Origin: Chloroflexota bacterium
GTDB lineage: Bacteria; Chloroflexota; Dehalococcoidia; Lucifugimonadales; UBA826
Length of the DNA: 35,897 nucleotides
Reading direction: 5' to 3'
Assembly (NCBI GenBank): GCA_002728195.1
Contig: PBWI01000070.1
Location: forward strand, 68,075-103,971
The notes under the pieces are model-generated. The model saw nothing but the letters and a program-made list of their open reading frames with translations. It ran no database searches and had not been told where the DNA came from. Position 1 is the stretch's first letter, and each line of letters begins with the position of its first letter. Position numbers and translations under genes: made by a program. Below, in pieces: positions 8,384 to 16,487 of this stretch.

Positions 8384-9255
8384 ACAGCCCAATATTGATA
8401 ACGGGTGGAGCAGGGAGTGTCGGTAGACAATTAGCCGGTATGTTTTTGGCTGAAGGAAGAAACGTACGTATTTTTGATTTGCCATTTATGGATTTTACAG
8501 GATTGGAAGGTCAGCCAAATGTTGAGGTCTTGAAAGGGGATATTACTGACAAGGAATCAGTAAATGAGGCTGTTCGGGATGTGGGGGGGATTCTACATTT
8601 GGCGGCACTTTTACCACCGACTAGTGAACGGGATAGAGATAAAACATTTGCAGTAAATGTGGAAGGTACCAGAAGTATAGTGGAGGCTTTAGAATCGCAG
8701 GGTTCGAAAGCTACTTTAGTCTTCACCTCCTCAATCAGCACATACGGAGATACTTCTAAAGAGCCTTCTCCTATTACGATCACTCAACCACAAAATGCTA
8801 TAGACATATATGCGGAGAGCAAAATTGCAGGAGAAAAAATACTCATCGAATCTGGTGTGAATTTTGTGATATTGCGGATAGCAAGCATTGCAGTTCCAGC
8901 GTTTTTGGAACCACCTGAACCTTGGCCTTTCACCTCTGCTCAAAGAGTAGAAATGGTCCATAGAGATGATGTGGCTGATGCTATAAAGGCTTCAGTCGAT
9001 ACCCCAGAGGCGGTAGGGAATGTATTCAACATTGCTGGCGGTTCAACTTGGCGTTTAACTGGAAAAGATTATGTGGAAGATTTTTTTAACTTTATGGGTG
9101 CTCCTGTTGACATGGCGATATATCGGGAAGAACCAGGTTGGAATGATTGGTACGATACAGTTGAGTCCCAGAAGATATTAAAATACCAGAATAGATCCTA
9201 TGAGTTTTATTCAGGAGAGATGAGGTCAATTGTGGAAGAAATGATGGCTGAGTAG
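8380..9255 (+). CDS. NAD(P)-dependent epimerase/dehydratase (extended SDR)
   Basis: This 291-residue extended short-chain dehydrogenase/reductase has the nucleotide-binding GGAGSVG motif (G9, G12, G15), the acidic ribose contact IFDLP, the DVGGILHLAAL segment, and the catalytic YAESK motif (Y144, K148) with TSSIS ahead of it. Members act on nucleotide sugars or other carbonyl/alcohol substrates; the substrate cannot be read from the sequence. The start is TTG at 8380, overlapping the preceding stop. There is no ATG nearby that would keep the glycine motif intact. LarE follows after a 23-base gap. Confidence 0.88.
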   Translation: MNSPILITGGAGSVGRQLAGMFLAEGRNVRIFDLPFMDFTGLEGQPNVEVLKGDITDKESVNEAVRDVGGILHLAALLPPTSERDRDKTFAVNVEGTRSIVEALESQGSKATLVFTSSISTYGDTSKEPSPITITQPQNAIDIYAESKIAGEKILIESGVNFVILRIASIAVPAFLEPPEPWPFTSAQRVEMVHRDDVADAIKASVDTPEAVGNVFNIAGGSTWRLTGKDYVEDFFNFMGAPVDMAIYREEPGWNDWYDTVESQKILKYQNRSYEFYSGEMRSIVEEMMAE

Positions 9256-9278
9256 CATCAAAGTTAAGTGAGGTTGGT

Positions 9279-10121
9279 ATGGTACAGATAACTGAAAAAT
9301 CTGTTGAGGAAAAAAGACAACAACTTGTAAATATCATAAAAGATATGGGCAGTATTATCGTAGCTTACTCAGGTGGCGTTGATAGTGCTTTTCTAGCCGC
9401 TGTCGCCCACGAAGTATTGGGTGATAAGGCCCTGTCGGTAACGGCTAACTCACCTAGCCTTGCCCCTTCTGAACTTGAAGATGCTATAACCCTTGCGACT
9501 GATCAAAAAATCCATTATGAAATTATTGAGACAAAAGAAACTGAGAGGGAAGACTATCAAGCAAATAATCCGGATAGATGTTTTTTCTGTAAAGATGAAC
9601 TGTATTCGCACTTAATCAAATTCGCAGATCAACGAGGCTACGCAGTAATTACCAATGGGACTAATGTAGATGATTTAGGAGATTATAGACCTGGCCTTGA
9701 GGCTGCAAAGCAGTATGGAGTTAGAAGTCCTTTAGTGGAGGCAGATCTTACCAAACAAGACATAAGAGACTTATCTAAAGAAATGGGATTACCGACGTGG
9801 GATAAGCCTGCACAAGCTTGTTTATCATCTCGCATACCGTATGGAACCATGGTGACCGTAGAAGCTCTTACAAGGATCGCGAAGGCAGAACATTTTCTTA
9901 GGTCTAAAGGATTCAAACAATTGCGGGTAAGACATCACGACACGGTAGCCCGTATAGAAATTGAACCTAAGGATTTTGCGGCATTATTGGACGATACTAT
10001 TAGGACTGAAATCACACAATATTTCAAATCGATTGGATACTCATACGTAACAATGGATATGAACGGATTTCGCTCGGGAAGCCTCAACGAAATTTTGACC
10101 ACTTTTAATAAAAAGAAATAG
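9279..10121 (+). CDS. larE: LarE-type ATP-dependent sulfur transferase (PP-loop)
   Basis: This is an adenylating sulfur transferase of the LarE family, which in lactate racemase maturation inserts sulfur into the pyridinium precursor of the nickel-pincer cofactor. The 280-residue protein has the PP-loop SGGVDS at 31-36, NPDRCFFCKDELY with C101 and C104, and KPAQACLSSRIPYG with C181. C181 aligns with the sacrificial cysteine of the lactobacillus enzyme. The added CxxC makes a three-cysteine set, like the LarE class reported to bind a [4Fe-4S] cluster. No larA, larB or larC gene is in the window, so the target is unproven; some LarE-like proteins serve other sulfur-transfer roles. ATG 9279 is preceded by a GAGG. 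Confidence 0.88.
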   Translation: MVQITEKSVEEKRQQLVNIIKDMGSIIVAYSGGVDSAFLAAVAHEVLGDKALSVTANSPSLAPSELEDAITLATDQKIHYEIIETKETEREDYQANNPDRCFFCKDELYSHLIKFADQRGYAVITNGTNVDDLGDYRPGLEAAKQYGVRSPLVEADLTKQDIRDLSKEMGLPTWDKPAQACLSSRIPYGTMVTVEALTRIAKAEHFLRSKGFKQLRVRHHDTVARIEIEPKDFAALLDDTIRTEITQYFKSIGYSYVTMDMNGFRSGSLNEILTTFNKKK

Positions 10122-10206
10122 ATTGCCGTTAGGTGTCCCAAATTACTTTACGGCTGCCAATACAAATCTACCTGTTTAAAAAACTTAAGCTATTGAGGGT
10201 ATAAAC

Positions 10207-11538
10207 ATGTCTACTATCGTTCAAAAAGAGATAGACAAATATGTTGCAAGGACCCAGGGGTCCTACAAAAGGCAAAAAGAGGCAGAAAAGGTCTTACCAG
10301 GAGGAAGTTCGAGGGGGACTGCATATTTTGAACCCTACCCTCATTTTATTGATAGCGGGCATGGTCACTATATTGTTGATGTTGACGGCAATGAGTACCT
10401 GGATTTTATGATTAATGCTACGAGCCTAATACTTGGCCATGCAAACGCTAGTGTGGCTGATGTAATCAAGGATCAAGCTGATAAAGGGGTCGCTTTTAGT
10501 GGACCTACTGATTCACAGATAAGCTTGGCGAAAATACTCACAGACCGTATACCATCCGTTGATACCATTCGGTTCACTAATTCTGGTACAGAAGGTACCT
10601 TGATGGCTATAAGAGCAGCGCGGCAATTTACGAGTAGAGAGAAAATCGTAAAAATTGAAGGCGGATACCACGGTTCACACGAATATGTCGCAGTCAGTGT
10701 ATATCCCAGTAAGCATAGTTTGGACCCCGATAAAACCACTGCTATACCAGAGTATTCAAAGCAGCCTGATTCAGTTTTGGAGGATGTGATAGTCGTACCA
10801 TATAACGACATTGAAGAGACAAAAAGGATGGTGGAGGAAAATTCAGAAACAATTGCCTGTGTGATTATGGAGCCGATAGTCTCATCGTTTGGATACACCC
10901 CAGCGAACTTAGAATACTTGGAGTTTGTAAGAGAAATTACGACTAGGCTGGGAATTGTATTGATATATGATGAAGTGCAGAGTTTCAGGGTTTCCCCAGG
11001 AGGGGCACAAGAATTATTCGGTGTTATTCCAGATATGACTACCTTGGGCAAAATTATAGGTGGTGGGATGCCGGTGGGAGCCTTTGGGGGCCGGAGAGAC
11101 ATAATGGACTTATTTGATCCCACAAATGGTGGAGCGGAAATAGCTCATGCTGGGACTTTTAATGCTAATCCTGTAACCATGAGAGCAGGTGAAGTAGTTA
11201 TGAATGCTTTGACCCCTGAGGTCTATGAGGCTATGAACACTTTAGGTGAAAGACTGAGAAATCAGCTTAAAGCTGTATTTGATGAGTTGGGAGTAAATGC
11301 ACAGGTGACCGGGGTTGGGTCGCTTTTTGGCATACATTTCACGCAAGATAACATACGTAATTACCGAGATGTGGTTAATGCTGATTCAGATATGAAGCGA
11401 GCTTTTTTCGTAGGGATGCTTAATGAAGGAATTTTGTTGCAGACGGGAGCGGCAGGAGCCTTAAATGTGTTTTCTGATGAAAATCATGTTAATCAGTTAG
11501 TGAACTCTGCAAGAAAGGTAATTCAGCGAATACGTTAA
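10207..11538 (+). CDS. Class III PLP aminotransferase, glutamate-1-semialdehyde aminomutase-like
   Basis: This 443-residue fold-type I, class III aminotransferase resembles HemL. Visible motifs are FTNSGTEGTLMAIRAAR, GGYHGSHEYV, LIYDEVQSFR with the PLP-contacting Asp, and TLGKIIGGGMPVGAFGG, whose K282 forms the PLP Schiff base. It is longer than typical HemL (about 425-430), and its neighbours are not haem genes. It may therefore be a paralogous amino-acid or diamine aminotransferase rather than the haem enzyme. ATG follows a GAGGG box. Its TAA overlaps the next ATG by one base (TAATG), indicating coupling to the peptidase gene. Confidence 0.85.
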   Translation: MSTIVQKEIDKYVARTQGSYKRQKEAEKVLPGGSSRGTAYFEPYPHFIDSGHGHYIVDVDGNEYLDFMINATSLILGHANASVADVIKDQADKGVAFSGPTDSQISLAKILTDRIPSVDTIRFTNSGTEGTLMAIRAARQFTSREKIVKIEGGYHGSHEYVAVSVYPSKHSLDPDKTTAIPEYSKQPDSVLEDVIVVPYNDIEETKRMVEENSETIACVIMEPIVSSFGYTPANLEYLEFVREITTRLGIVLIYDEVQSFRVSPGGAQELFGVIPDMTTLGKIIGGGMPVGAFGGRRDIMDLFDPTNGGAEIAHAGTFNANPVTMRAGEVVMNALTPEVYEAMNTLGERLRNQLKAVFDELGVNAQVTGVGSLFGIHFTQDNIRNYRDVVNADSDMKRAFFVGMLNEGILLQTGAAGALNVFSDENHVNQLVNSARKVIQRIR

Positions 11539-13655
11539 TGCCTATACCTATTGAAGAGATTTCCAAATTTCCCCTGCCGGGAATGGATATTCCGATCAGT
11601 TTTTCTTTTAGTCCTGATGGAAAATATTTGACCTATCTAAAATCGGTAGATGAATCAGGGTATAAGGCCTTATACGGACTAGATTTAAAGAGCAAATCTG
11701 AATTTCTAATTGCAGACGGGTTAGGGGATTCATCTGCAAAAGAAACTCTTGAAGAACAGCTCCGTAAGCAAAGGTTACGTCAGATGTCTGGTGGGATTTC
11801 TCAATACTTTTGGACAAAGCATTCAAATATATTGATTCCTCATCAGGGCAATATATATTTGTTGGACGACGCCTTTTCAACTCCTGAGCTACTAATGGCT
11901 CACTCAGAACAGCCATGTTTAGATGTTAAAGCTTCGCCAAATGGGGATTTTATTTCCTTTGTACGAAATGGTGACATTCATTTACTAGAACTTAAATCCA
12001 GGACCTCTTTTAAATTGACTCAAGGGGAGGATGATTCCACTAGAGGGTTGGCAGATTATATAGCGCAAGAAGAAATGGGCAGAAGCACTGGATACTGGTG
12101 GTCTTCAGATAGTCGTTATATCGCATTCACGGAAGTCACCGAGAGGCATATTCCTGAATTTCTCATAAGTCATGTTGCTTCTGATTCAGTAGGGTCTAAT
12201 TCCATTGAATCTCACAGATATCCATTTGCAGGACAGGATAATCCAAAAGTCCAGGTGGGGATCGCAAAAGTGGATTCAAAAGATTGTATATGGGTAGAAC
12301 CCACTGAAGACGAATACATAGCTAGAGTAGATTGGCTTCCAGATAATTCCTTGGCGATTCAAACTGAATCACGTGATCAACAGCATCTCAAAGTTCGTAC
12401 ATTTTCAATCCAAGATTCTACTCTGACCACTGTTTTAGAGGAGCATTCGGAGACCTGGATCAACCTGCATAATATGTTTAAACCTCTGTCCTCGGGTGGA
12501 TTCATATGGGCCAGTGAAAGAACAGGATTCAATCATATTTACCTTTATTCTGAAGGGGATTTGCGAGAGTTAACTGAGGGTGAATGGCAGGTCGATTCAA
12601 TCGAATCAGTTGATGAATTGAGCGACACAATTTATTTCACAGGAAGCAAAGACGGATACACAGAAAAGCATCTTTATAAAATGTCCATGGAAGGAAAAGG
12701 CTTAGAAAAGGTCACATCAGAAAGTGGTATTCATAATGTGTTTATCAATGTTAAGGCTAATTCATTTGTAGATGTTTTCAGCTCTCTGGCCTCTCCTCCT
12801 TCCGTTGTACTGAGATCGTTAGATAACAACCATGATGTGGAAATCGTAATACATGAACATGCAGATGAAAGAATTGATAGATATGAATTAGAACCGCCAG
12901 AAATTTTTGACTTGACGGTGGAAGACGGGACTAAACTTTCAGGAGCCCTATATTATCCAAATTCCGATGAATTTAAGGCCCCGTATCCTACAGTACTCAG
13001 TGTATATGGCGGACCACATGTTCAGTTAGTTACTAATTCATGGGTCATGACAGCTTCGCTAAGAGCGCAGTATTTAAGAAGCAGGGGATATTTAGTAGTT
13101 GTGGTTGATAGTAGAGGTAGCTCTAGAAGAGGGTTAAAATTTGAGTCGCCTATCAAAAATTTGATGGGGAAAGTGGAAGTTCAAGATCAGTCCTTTGCTT
13201 TGAATCACTTAATAGCTAAGGGCCTTGTCGATAAGGATAGAATAGGAGTCTACGGGTGGAGCTATGGCGGTTATATGTCTTTAATGTGTTTAGCCAAGCG
13301 GCCCGAATTATTTAAGGCAGCGGTTGCAGGAGCACCTGTGACTAGTTGGGATGGCTATGATACCCACTACACAGAAAGATATATGGGAACGCCTGATGAT
13401 AATCAAAATGGCTATATTGAAAGTAGCGTAATGTCATATGTGTCTGAAATTCAAGGGAAGCTTTTGCTGGTTCACGGTCTAGTGGATGAGAATGTTCATT
13501 TTAGGCATACCGCGCGATTAATAAACTCTCTCAATAAAGCTGGTAAGGACTATGACCTGCTTGTTTTTCCTGAAGAAAGGCATATGCCGCGCCGTCTTGA
13601 AGACAGAGCATACATGGAGAGGCGTATTTTGGAATTTTTGCAGAATAACGTCTAA
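11538..13655 (+). CDS. S9 family serine peptidase, dipeptidyl-peptidase IV-like
   Basis: This 705-residue peptidase has an N-terminal beta-propeller (about 1-440) and a C-terminal alpha/beta-hydrolase domain. The propeller carries the DPP-IV double-glutamate motif QEEMGRSTGYWW (E178, E179), which binds the free N-terminus of the substrate. The catalytic triad is S575 in GWSYGG, D650 in HGLVDENVH and H682 in PEERHMP. It therefore probably releases N-terminal dipeptides, with preference for Pro or Ala at the second position by family knowledge. There is no signal peptide or membrane anchor, so it should be cytoplasmic. It is translationally coupled to the aminotransferase, which suggests peptide/amino-acid catabolism. 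Confidence 0.9.
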   Translation: MPIPIEEISKFPLPGMDIPISFSFSPDGKYLTYLKSVDESGYKALYGLDLKSKSEFLIADGLGDSSAKETLEEQLRKQRLRQMSGGISQYFWTKHSNILIPHQGNIYLLDDAFSTPELLMAHSEQPCLDVKASPNGDFISFVRNGDIHLLELKSRTSFKLTQGEDDSTRGLADYIAQEEMGRSTGYWWSSDSRYIAFTEVTERHIPEFLISHVASDSVGSNSIESHRYPFAGQDNPKVQVGIAKVDSKDCIWVEPTEDEYIARVDWLPDNSLAIQTESRDQQHLKVRTFSIQDSTLTTVLEEHSETWINLHNMFKPLSSGGFIWASERTGFNHIYLYSEGDLRELTEGEWQVDSIESVDELSDTIYFTGSKDGYTEKHLYKMSMEGKGLEKVTSESGIHNVFINVKANSFVDVFSSLASPPSVVLRSLDNNHDVEIVIHEHADERIDRYELEPPEIFDLTVEDGTKLSGALYYPNSDEFKAPYPTVLSVYGGPHVQLVTNSWVMTASLRAQYLRSRGYLVVVVDSRGSSRRGLKFESPIKNLMGKVEVQDQSFALNHLIAKGLVDKDRIGVYGWSYGGYMSLMCLAKRPELFKAAVAGAPVTSWDGYDTHYTERYMGTPDDNQNGYIESSVMSYVSEIQGKLLLVHGLVDENVHFRHTARLINSLNKAGKDYDLLVFPEERHMPRRLEDRAYMERRILEFLQNNV

Positions 13656-13680
13656 TAGATATATAGGTCCCTAATTTTCT

Positions 13681-14460
13681 CTATATTCCTTGGAAATTTG
13701 GAGGCCTGCGAGATATGAATGCATCTTTGCCCTCCTGGAAATCGGCACTGTCAAAGTTGGTAAATGGAAGTTCTGGATCTAATCCCTCAAGAGACTGGTT
13801 GCTAATCACATTTTGTAAAATCATTTTGTGCCTTTTTTGAGAAAGGGGGGCAAGAGGTGTAATCTCGGTAGCCAGGTTCAAGACAGTATCCTCAAGCATA
13901 GAGTCGTCTACTAGCTGTGTTATCAATCCCATTCGGAAGGCTTCTGAGCTATCAATCAACCTTCCACTCAGTAGAATATATGAGGCATTTCCAGGCCCTA
14001 CCAAATTTACTAATCTTTTCATTTCTCTATATCCAACTAAGATACCCAACTTTGCTACGGGTATCCCAAACCTACTTTTGTTGGATGCGATACGTATGTC
14101 CGTCGCCATGGACAGTTCACATCCGCCTCCAACACAGATGCCACGAATCATTGAGATTGTGGGCACTGATAGAGCTTCAATAGCATCCAGGGCTCCGTCG
14201 AAAGCCGTTGAATATGTTCTAGCGGTTGCCGAATCCTTTCGATGTGTTTCAAAATCTTTGATATCAGCTCCGGCTGAAAATGCCTTTTCTCCTTCACCGG
14301 AGAATATTACTGATCTTATTGATGACTCTTCTTCGATTTTATTAACGATTTCTATCAATCTCAACCAACCTTCATAACTGATAGCGTTATGTTGATCGGG
14401 TCTGTTGAAAGTTACTCTGGCAATCTGATTTTCGACTTTAAATTTAATTGGTTCTGACAT
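13681..14460 (-). CDS. Enoyl-CoA hydratase/isomerase family protein lacking one catalytic Glu
   Basis: This 259-residue crotonase-fold protein has the oxyanion-hole segments KAFSAGADIKDF (about 59-70) and ICVGGGCELSMATD (about 108-121). Crotonase hydratases use two glutamates. The one in GGGCEL (E115) is present, but the one in the usual FGxPE motif is Val135 (FGIPVAKLG). This favours a function other than simple hydration, such as isomerase, thioesterase or decarboxylase chemistry, although related proteins vary. Its stop is 20 bases before the preceding SDR's direction of travel (SDR ends at 14480 and reads into it), so both are co-transcribed. ATG at 14460 is clear, with a GGTAACC leader. 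Confidence 0.88.
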   Translation of the reverse strand: MSEPIKFKVENQIARVTFNRPDQHNAISYEGWLRLIEIVNKIEEESSIRSVIFSGEGEKAFSAGADIKDFETHRKDSATARTYSTAFDGALDAIEALSVPTISMIRGICVGGGCELSMATDIRIASNKSRFGIPVAKLGILVGYREMKRLVNLVGPGNASYILLSGRLIDSSEAFRMGLITQLVDDSMLEDTVLNLATEITPLAPLSQKRHKMILQNVISNQSLEGLDPELPFTNFDSADFQEGKDAFISRRPPNFQGI

Positions 14461-14479
14461 TGGTTACCTTTATATCTAC

Positions 14480-15247
14480 TTAGAAAGATGTATATCCGCC
14501 ATCTACAGGAATGGATACTCCTGTTACATAGTTGGAAGCGTCACTTGCGAGAAAAATAGCGGTGCCTGCAAGGTCTGAGGGTTCTCCCCATCTATTCTCA
14601 GGAATTCTAGAAAGTATATGATCGTACCTATCTTGATAGTTATCTTTAATGCCCTGAGTTAGGTCTGTATGAATCCATCCAGGTAGTATGGAATTGGCTT
14701 GTATACCATCCTTGGCCCAAGATACCGCTAAGGTTTTAGTTAATTGTACAATTCCGCCTTTACTTGATGCATACGCAACTGCCCAATCTAAACCAAATAT
14801 GGATGTCATAGATCCAATATTTATGATCTTTCCCGATCCTCTGTCTCTCATGTTTGTATATACGGCTTTTGAACAGAGAAAAGCACCAGTTAAATTGATG
14901 TCAATAACCTTGTTCCAATCTTCCAGTCTGTATTCGTGGGGTAAATTGCGTATTCCTATTCCTGCATTATTTATTAAAATATCGATCTTACCAAATTTAC
15001 TTAGGGTATCTTGAACCATATTTTCTACAGATTCTTGATCGGACACATCAACCTCCAACCCTAAAAAGTTTGAATGATCATCACCTAAGACTGAAATCGC
15101 ATCTGCAGTTTTATCCTTATTCCGACCAGCTATTGCTATTTCAGCTCCTGATGCTGCAAAGGCCCTGGCTATTCCTAGACCGATCCCGCCGTTCCCACCA
15201 GTTATTAGAGCTGTTTTTCCTTCCAGATTAAATAAATTAGATGACAT
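14480..15247 (-). CDS. Short-chain dehydrogenase/reductase (classical SDR)
   Basis: This 255-residue classical SDR has the cofactor motif TGGNGGIG (16-23), DVSDQESV, NNAGIG at 93-98 and the catalytic triad S146, Y159, K163 (YASSK). The C-terminal DASNYVTGVSIPVDGGYTSF is typical of FabG/gluconate-5-dehydrogenase-like enzymes. The residue after the second cofactor strand (AGRN) suggests NADP(H) use. It probably oxidises or reduces a hydroxy/keto intermediate and is co-transcribed with the crotonase-family gene. It starts at ATG 15247, preceded by AAGGAGATTCT. Confidence 0.92.
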   Translation of the reverse strand: MSSNLFNLEGKTALITGGNGGIGLGIARAFAASGAEIAIAGRNKDKTADAISVLGDDHSNFLGLEVDVSDQESVENMVQDTLSKFGKIDILINNAGIGIRNLPHEYRLEDWNKVIDINLTGAFLCSKAVYTNMRDRGSGKIINIGSMTSIFGLDWAVAYASSKGGIVQLTKTLAVSWAKDGIQANSILPGWIHTDLTQGIKDNYQDRYDHILSRIPENRWGEPSDLAGTAIFLASDASNYVTGVSIPVDGGYTSF

Positions 15248-15279
15248 AGAATCTCCTTACCGTAAATGTGGTTTGGTGA

Positions 15280-15636
15280 TTATAACGCTTGCCTCAATGG
15301 TCCACTTGGCCTGTATTCATTAAGTATCGATCTTGTTTGGGCACTGAGGTTTCCACCGTTTTGTTCTATCGATGATAGAAGATCAAGAGCTAGCTCAGAA
15401 AGAGGTGCGGATGCTTTATCGTTCCCTGGTAGGAATCTGAGACATTTCCTTACAGAAATCTTGGAGGGGTTTTTCGTTTTGTTTACACATTTTCTGGAAA
15501 ACGGGCAGTAATAGGAATAGCAAGTCACCATTGTGACATGATTTTGTTTTTTGTTGCCAATAATATCGGAAAGCGGTTTGGATAGAAGTTTGTCTAATCG
15601 CTCGTTTAGTTCAGGTTCGAAATTTTTCTTTTTCAA
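15280..15636 (-). CDS. Hypothetical Cys-containing small protein
   Basis: The function is not recognised. It is a 118-residue basic protein with a cysteine pattern CYSYYCPFSRKC (spacing CX4CX5C) and a further Cys 15 residues later in VRKCLRF. This could bind zinc or an iron-sulfur cluster. The rest is helical (PLSELALDLLSSIEQ) and ends near EYRPSGPLRQAL. The start shown is a TTG; no strong ribosome site is seen and an internal ATG at residue 36 is possible. It is placed 32 bases before the SDR start on the same strand. The opposite strand has an 81-codon open frame in the same stretch without family resemblance. Confidence 0.5.
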   Translation of the reverse strand: MKKKNFEPELNERLDKLLSKPLSDIIGNKKQNHVTMVTCYSYYCPFSRKCVNKTKNPSKISVRKCLRFLPGNDKASAPLSELALDLLSSIEQNGGNLSAQTRSILNEYRPSGPLRQAL

Positions 15637-15669
15637 ATACAGATCTCACAATTATTAAATGTTGAGAAC

Positions 15670-15689
15670 CGCATTTCCAGAACAATGCG
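15670..15689. repeat. Inverted repeat upstream of the Cys-rich small gene
   Basis: CGCATT and AATGCG are perfect inverted arms separated by eight bases. The repeat lies in the 135-base gap between the ABC ATPase stop and the small Cys-rich gene, 34 bases before the latter's start. It could be a regulator site or a weak hairpin; there is no T-run, so it is not a clear terminator. Confidence 0.35.
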
Positions 15690-15771
15690 TTAGTCTTTAT
15701 ACAAAGGGTTAAGTTAATAATACACCACGATATAGAGCGGATAAATGTATTTTCTATCAAATAAATGACAA

Positions 15772-16482
15772 TTAACGGTATCTTAGCTTATCTGTAATAG
15801 CTGCCTGCAAGGATCCATTTTTAATTTCCTTAACCTCGTCGGCCATCGACAATAAGGAAGAATCGTGCGTTGCTGCAATGATACTCATTCCCTGATCTGC
15901 GACCATATCTTTGAATAATCCAAATATCGACTTAGCGTTATTGGAGTCAAGCTCTCCGGTGGGTTCATCCGCCAATATTAAAGCTGGATTGCCAACGATG
16001 GCTCTCGCTATCGAAACTCTTTGCTGTTCACCTCCTGAGAGCTCGTATGGTCTATGGTTAGAGCGAGCTAAAAGACCCACCATATCTAGTGCATTATTCG
16101 TTTTCTCTAGCCGCTGTGAGTGGTCCATTCCAGAAATCCTTAAAGGTAGTTCGACATTTTCAAAGGCTGAGAGAAGGGGGAGTAGTCCAAAAGATTGGAA
16201 TATAAAACCTATTTTGCTCCGCCTTATTTTGGTTAAAGAATTTTCGTCCATGAGAGCTACATCTTCCCCTTGAAGTAGAACTTCACCACTTGTTGGTTTA
16301 TCTAGTCCTGCCATCACATTTAAAAGTGTTGTTTTCCCTGACCCTGATCTCCCTACAATAGCTATGAATTGTCCTTCGCAGACTGTCATATTGATCTCTT
16401 TCAAAGGTGTTACAGTTTCTGTATCAGACAGATAAGATTTAGATACATTTATGAGTTGCAGTAAATCGTTTTGAGCATTCAT
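15772..16482 (-). CDS. ABC transporter ATP-binding protein (LolD/MacB type)
   Basis: This 236-residue ABC ATPase of the LolD/MacB/FtsE branch typically energises FtsX-like permeases rather than moving substrate through a channel. It has Walker A GRSGSGKT (44-51), a Q-loop in FIFQSFGLLP, the signature LSGGEQQRVSIARA, Walker B LILADEPTGELD and the switch His in AATHDSS. ATG at 16482 lies five bases after the stop of the preceding ABC ATPase gene, so they are co-transcribed. No permease is encoded next to either, which is unusual for this branch. The transported substrate is unknown. Confidence 0.92.
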   Translation of the reverse strand: MNAQNDLLQLINVSKSYLSDTETVTPLKEINMTVCEGQFIAIVGRSGSGKTTLLNVMAGLDKPTSGEVLLQGEDVALMDENSLTKIRRSKIGFIFQSFGLLPLLSAFENVELPLRISGMDHSQRLEKTNNALDMVGLLARSNHRPYELSGGEQQRVSIARAIVGNPALILADEPTGELDSNNAKSIFGLFKDMVADQGMSIIAATHDSSLLSMADEVKEIKNGSLQAAITDKLRYR

Positions 16483-16487
16483 TTAGA

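Noticed and set aside
10473-11123. 216-codon open frame on the minus strand
   Set aside because: It is antisense to the class III aminotransferase, whose motifs are unambiguous.
10207-11538. Calling the class III aminotransferase hemL
   Set aside because: It is longer than usual HemL and lacks haem-gene neighbours; only family membership is supported.
15266-15511. 81-codon frame on the plus strand opposite the Cys-rich gene
   Set aside because: No ribosome site or family resemblance; the minus-strand frame is longer and fits the operon.
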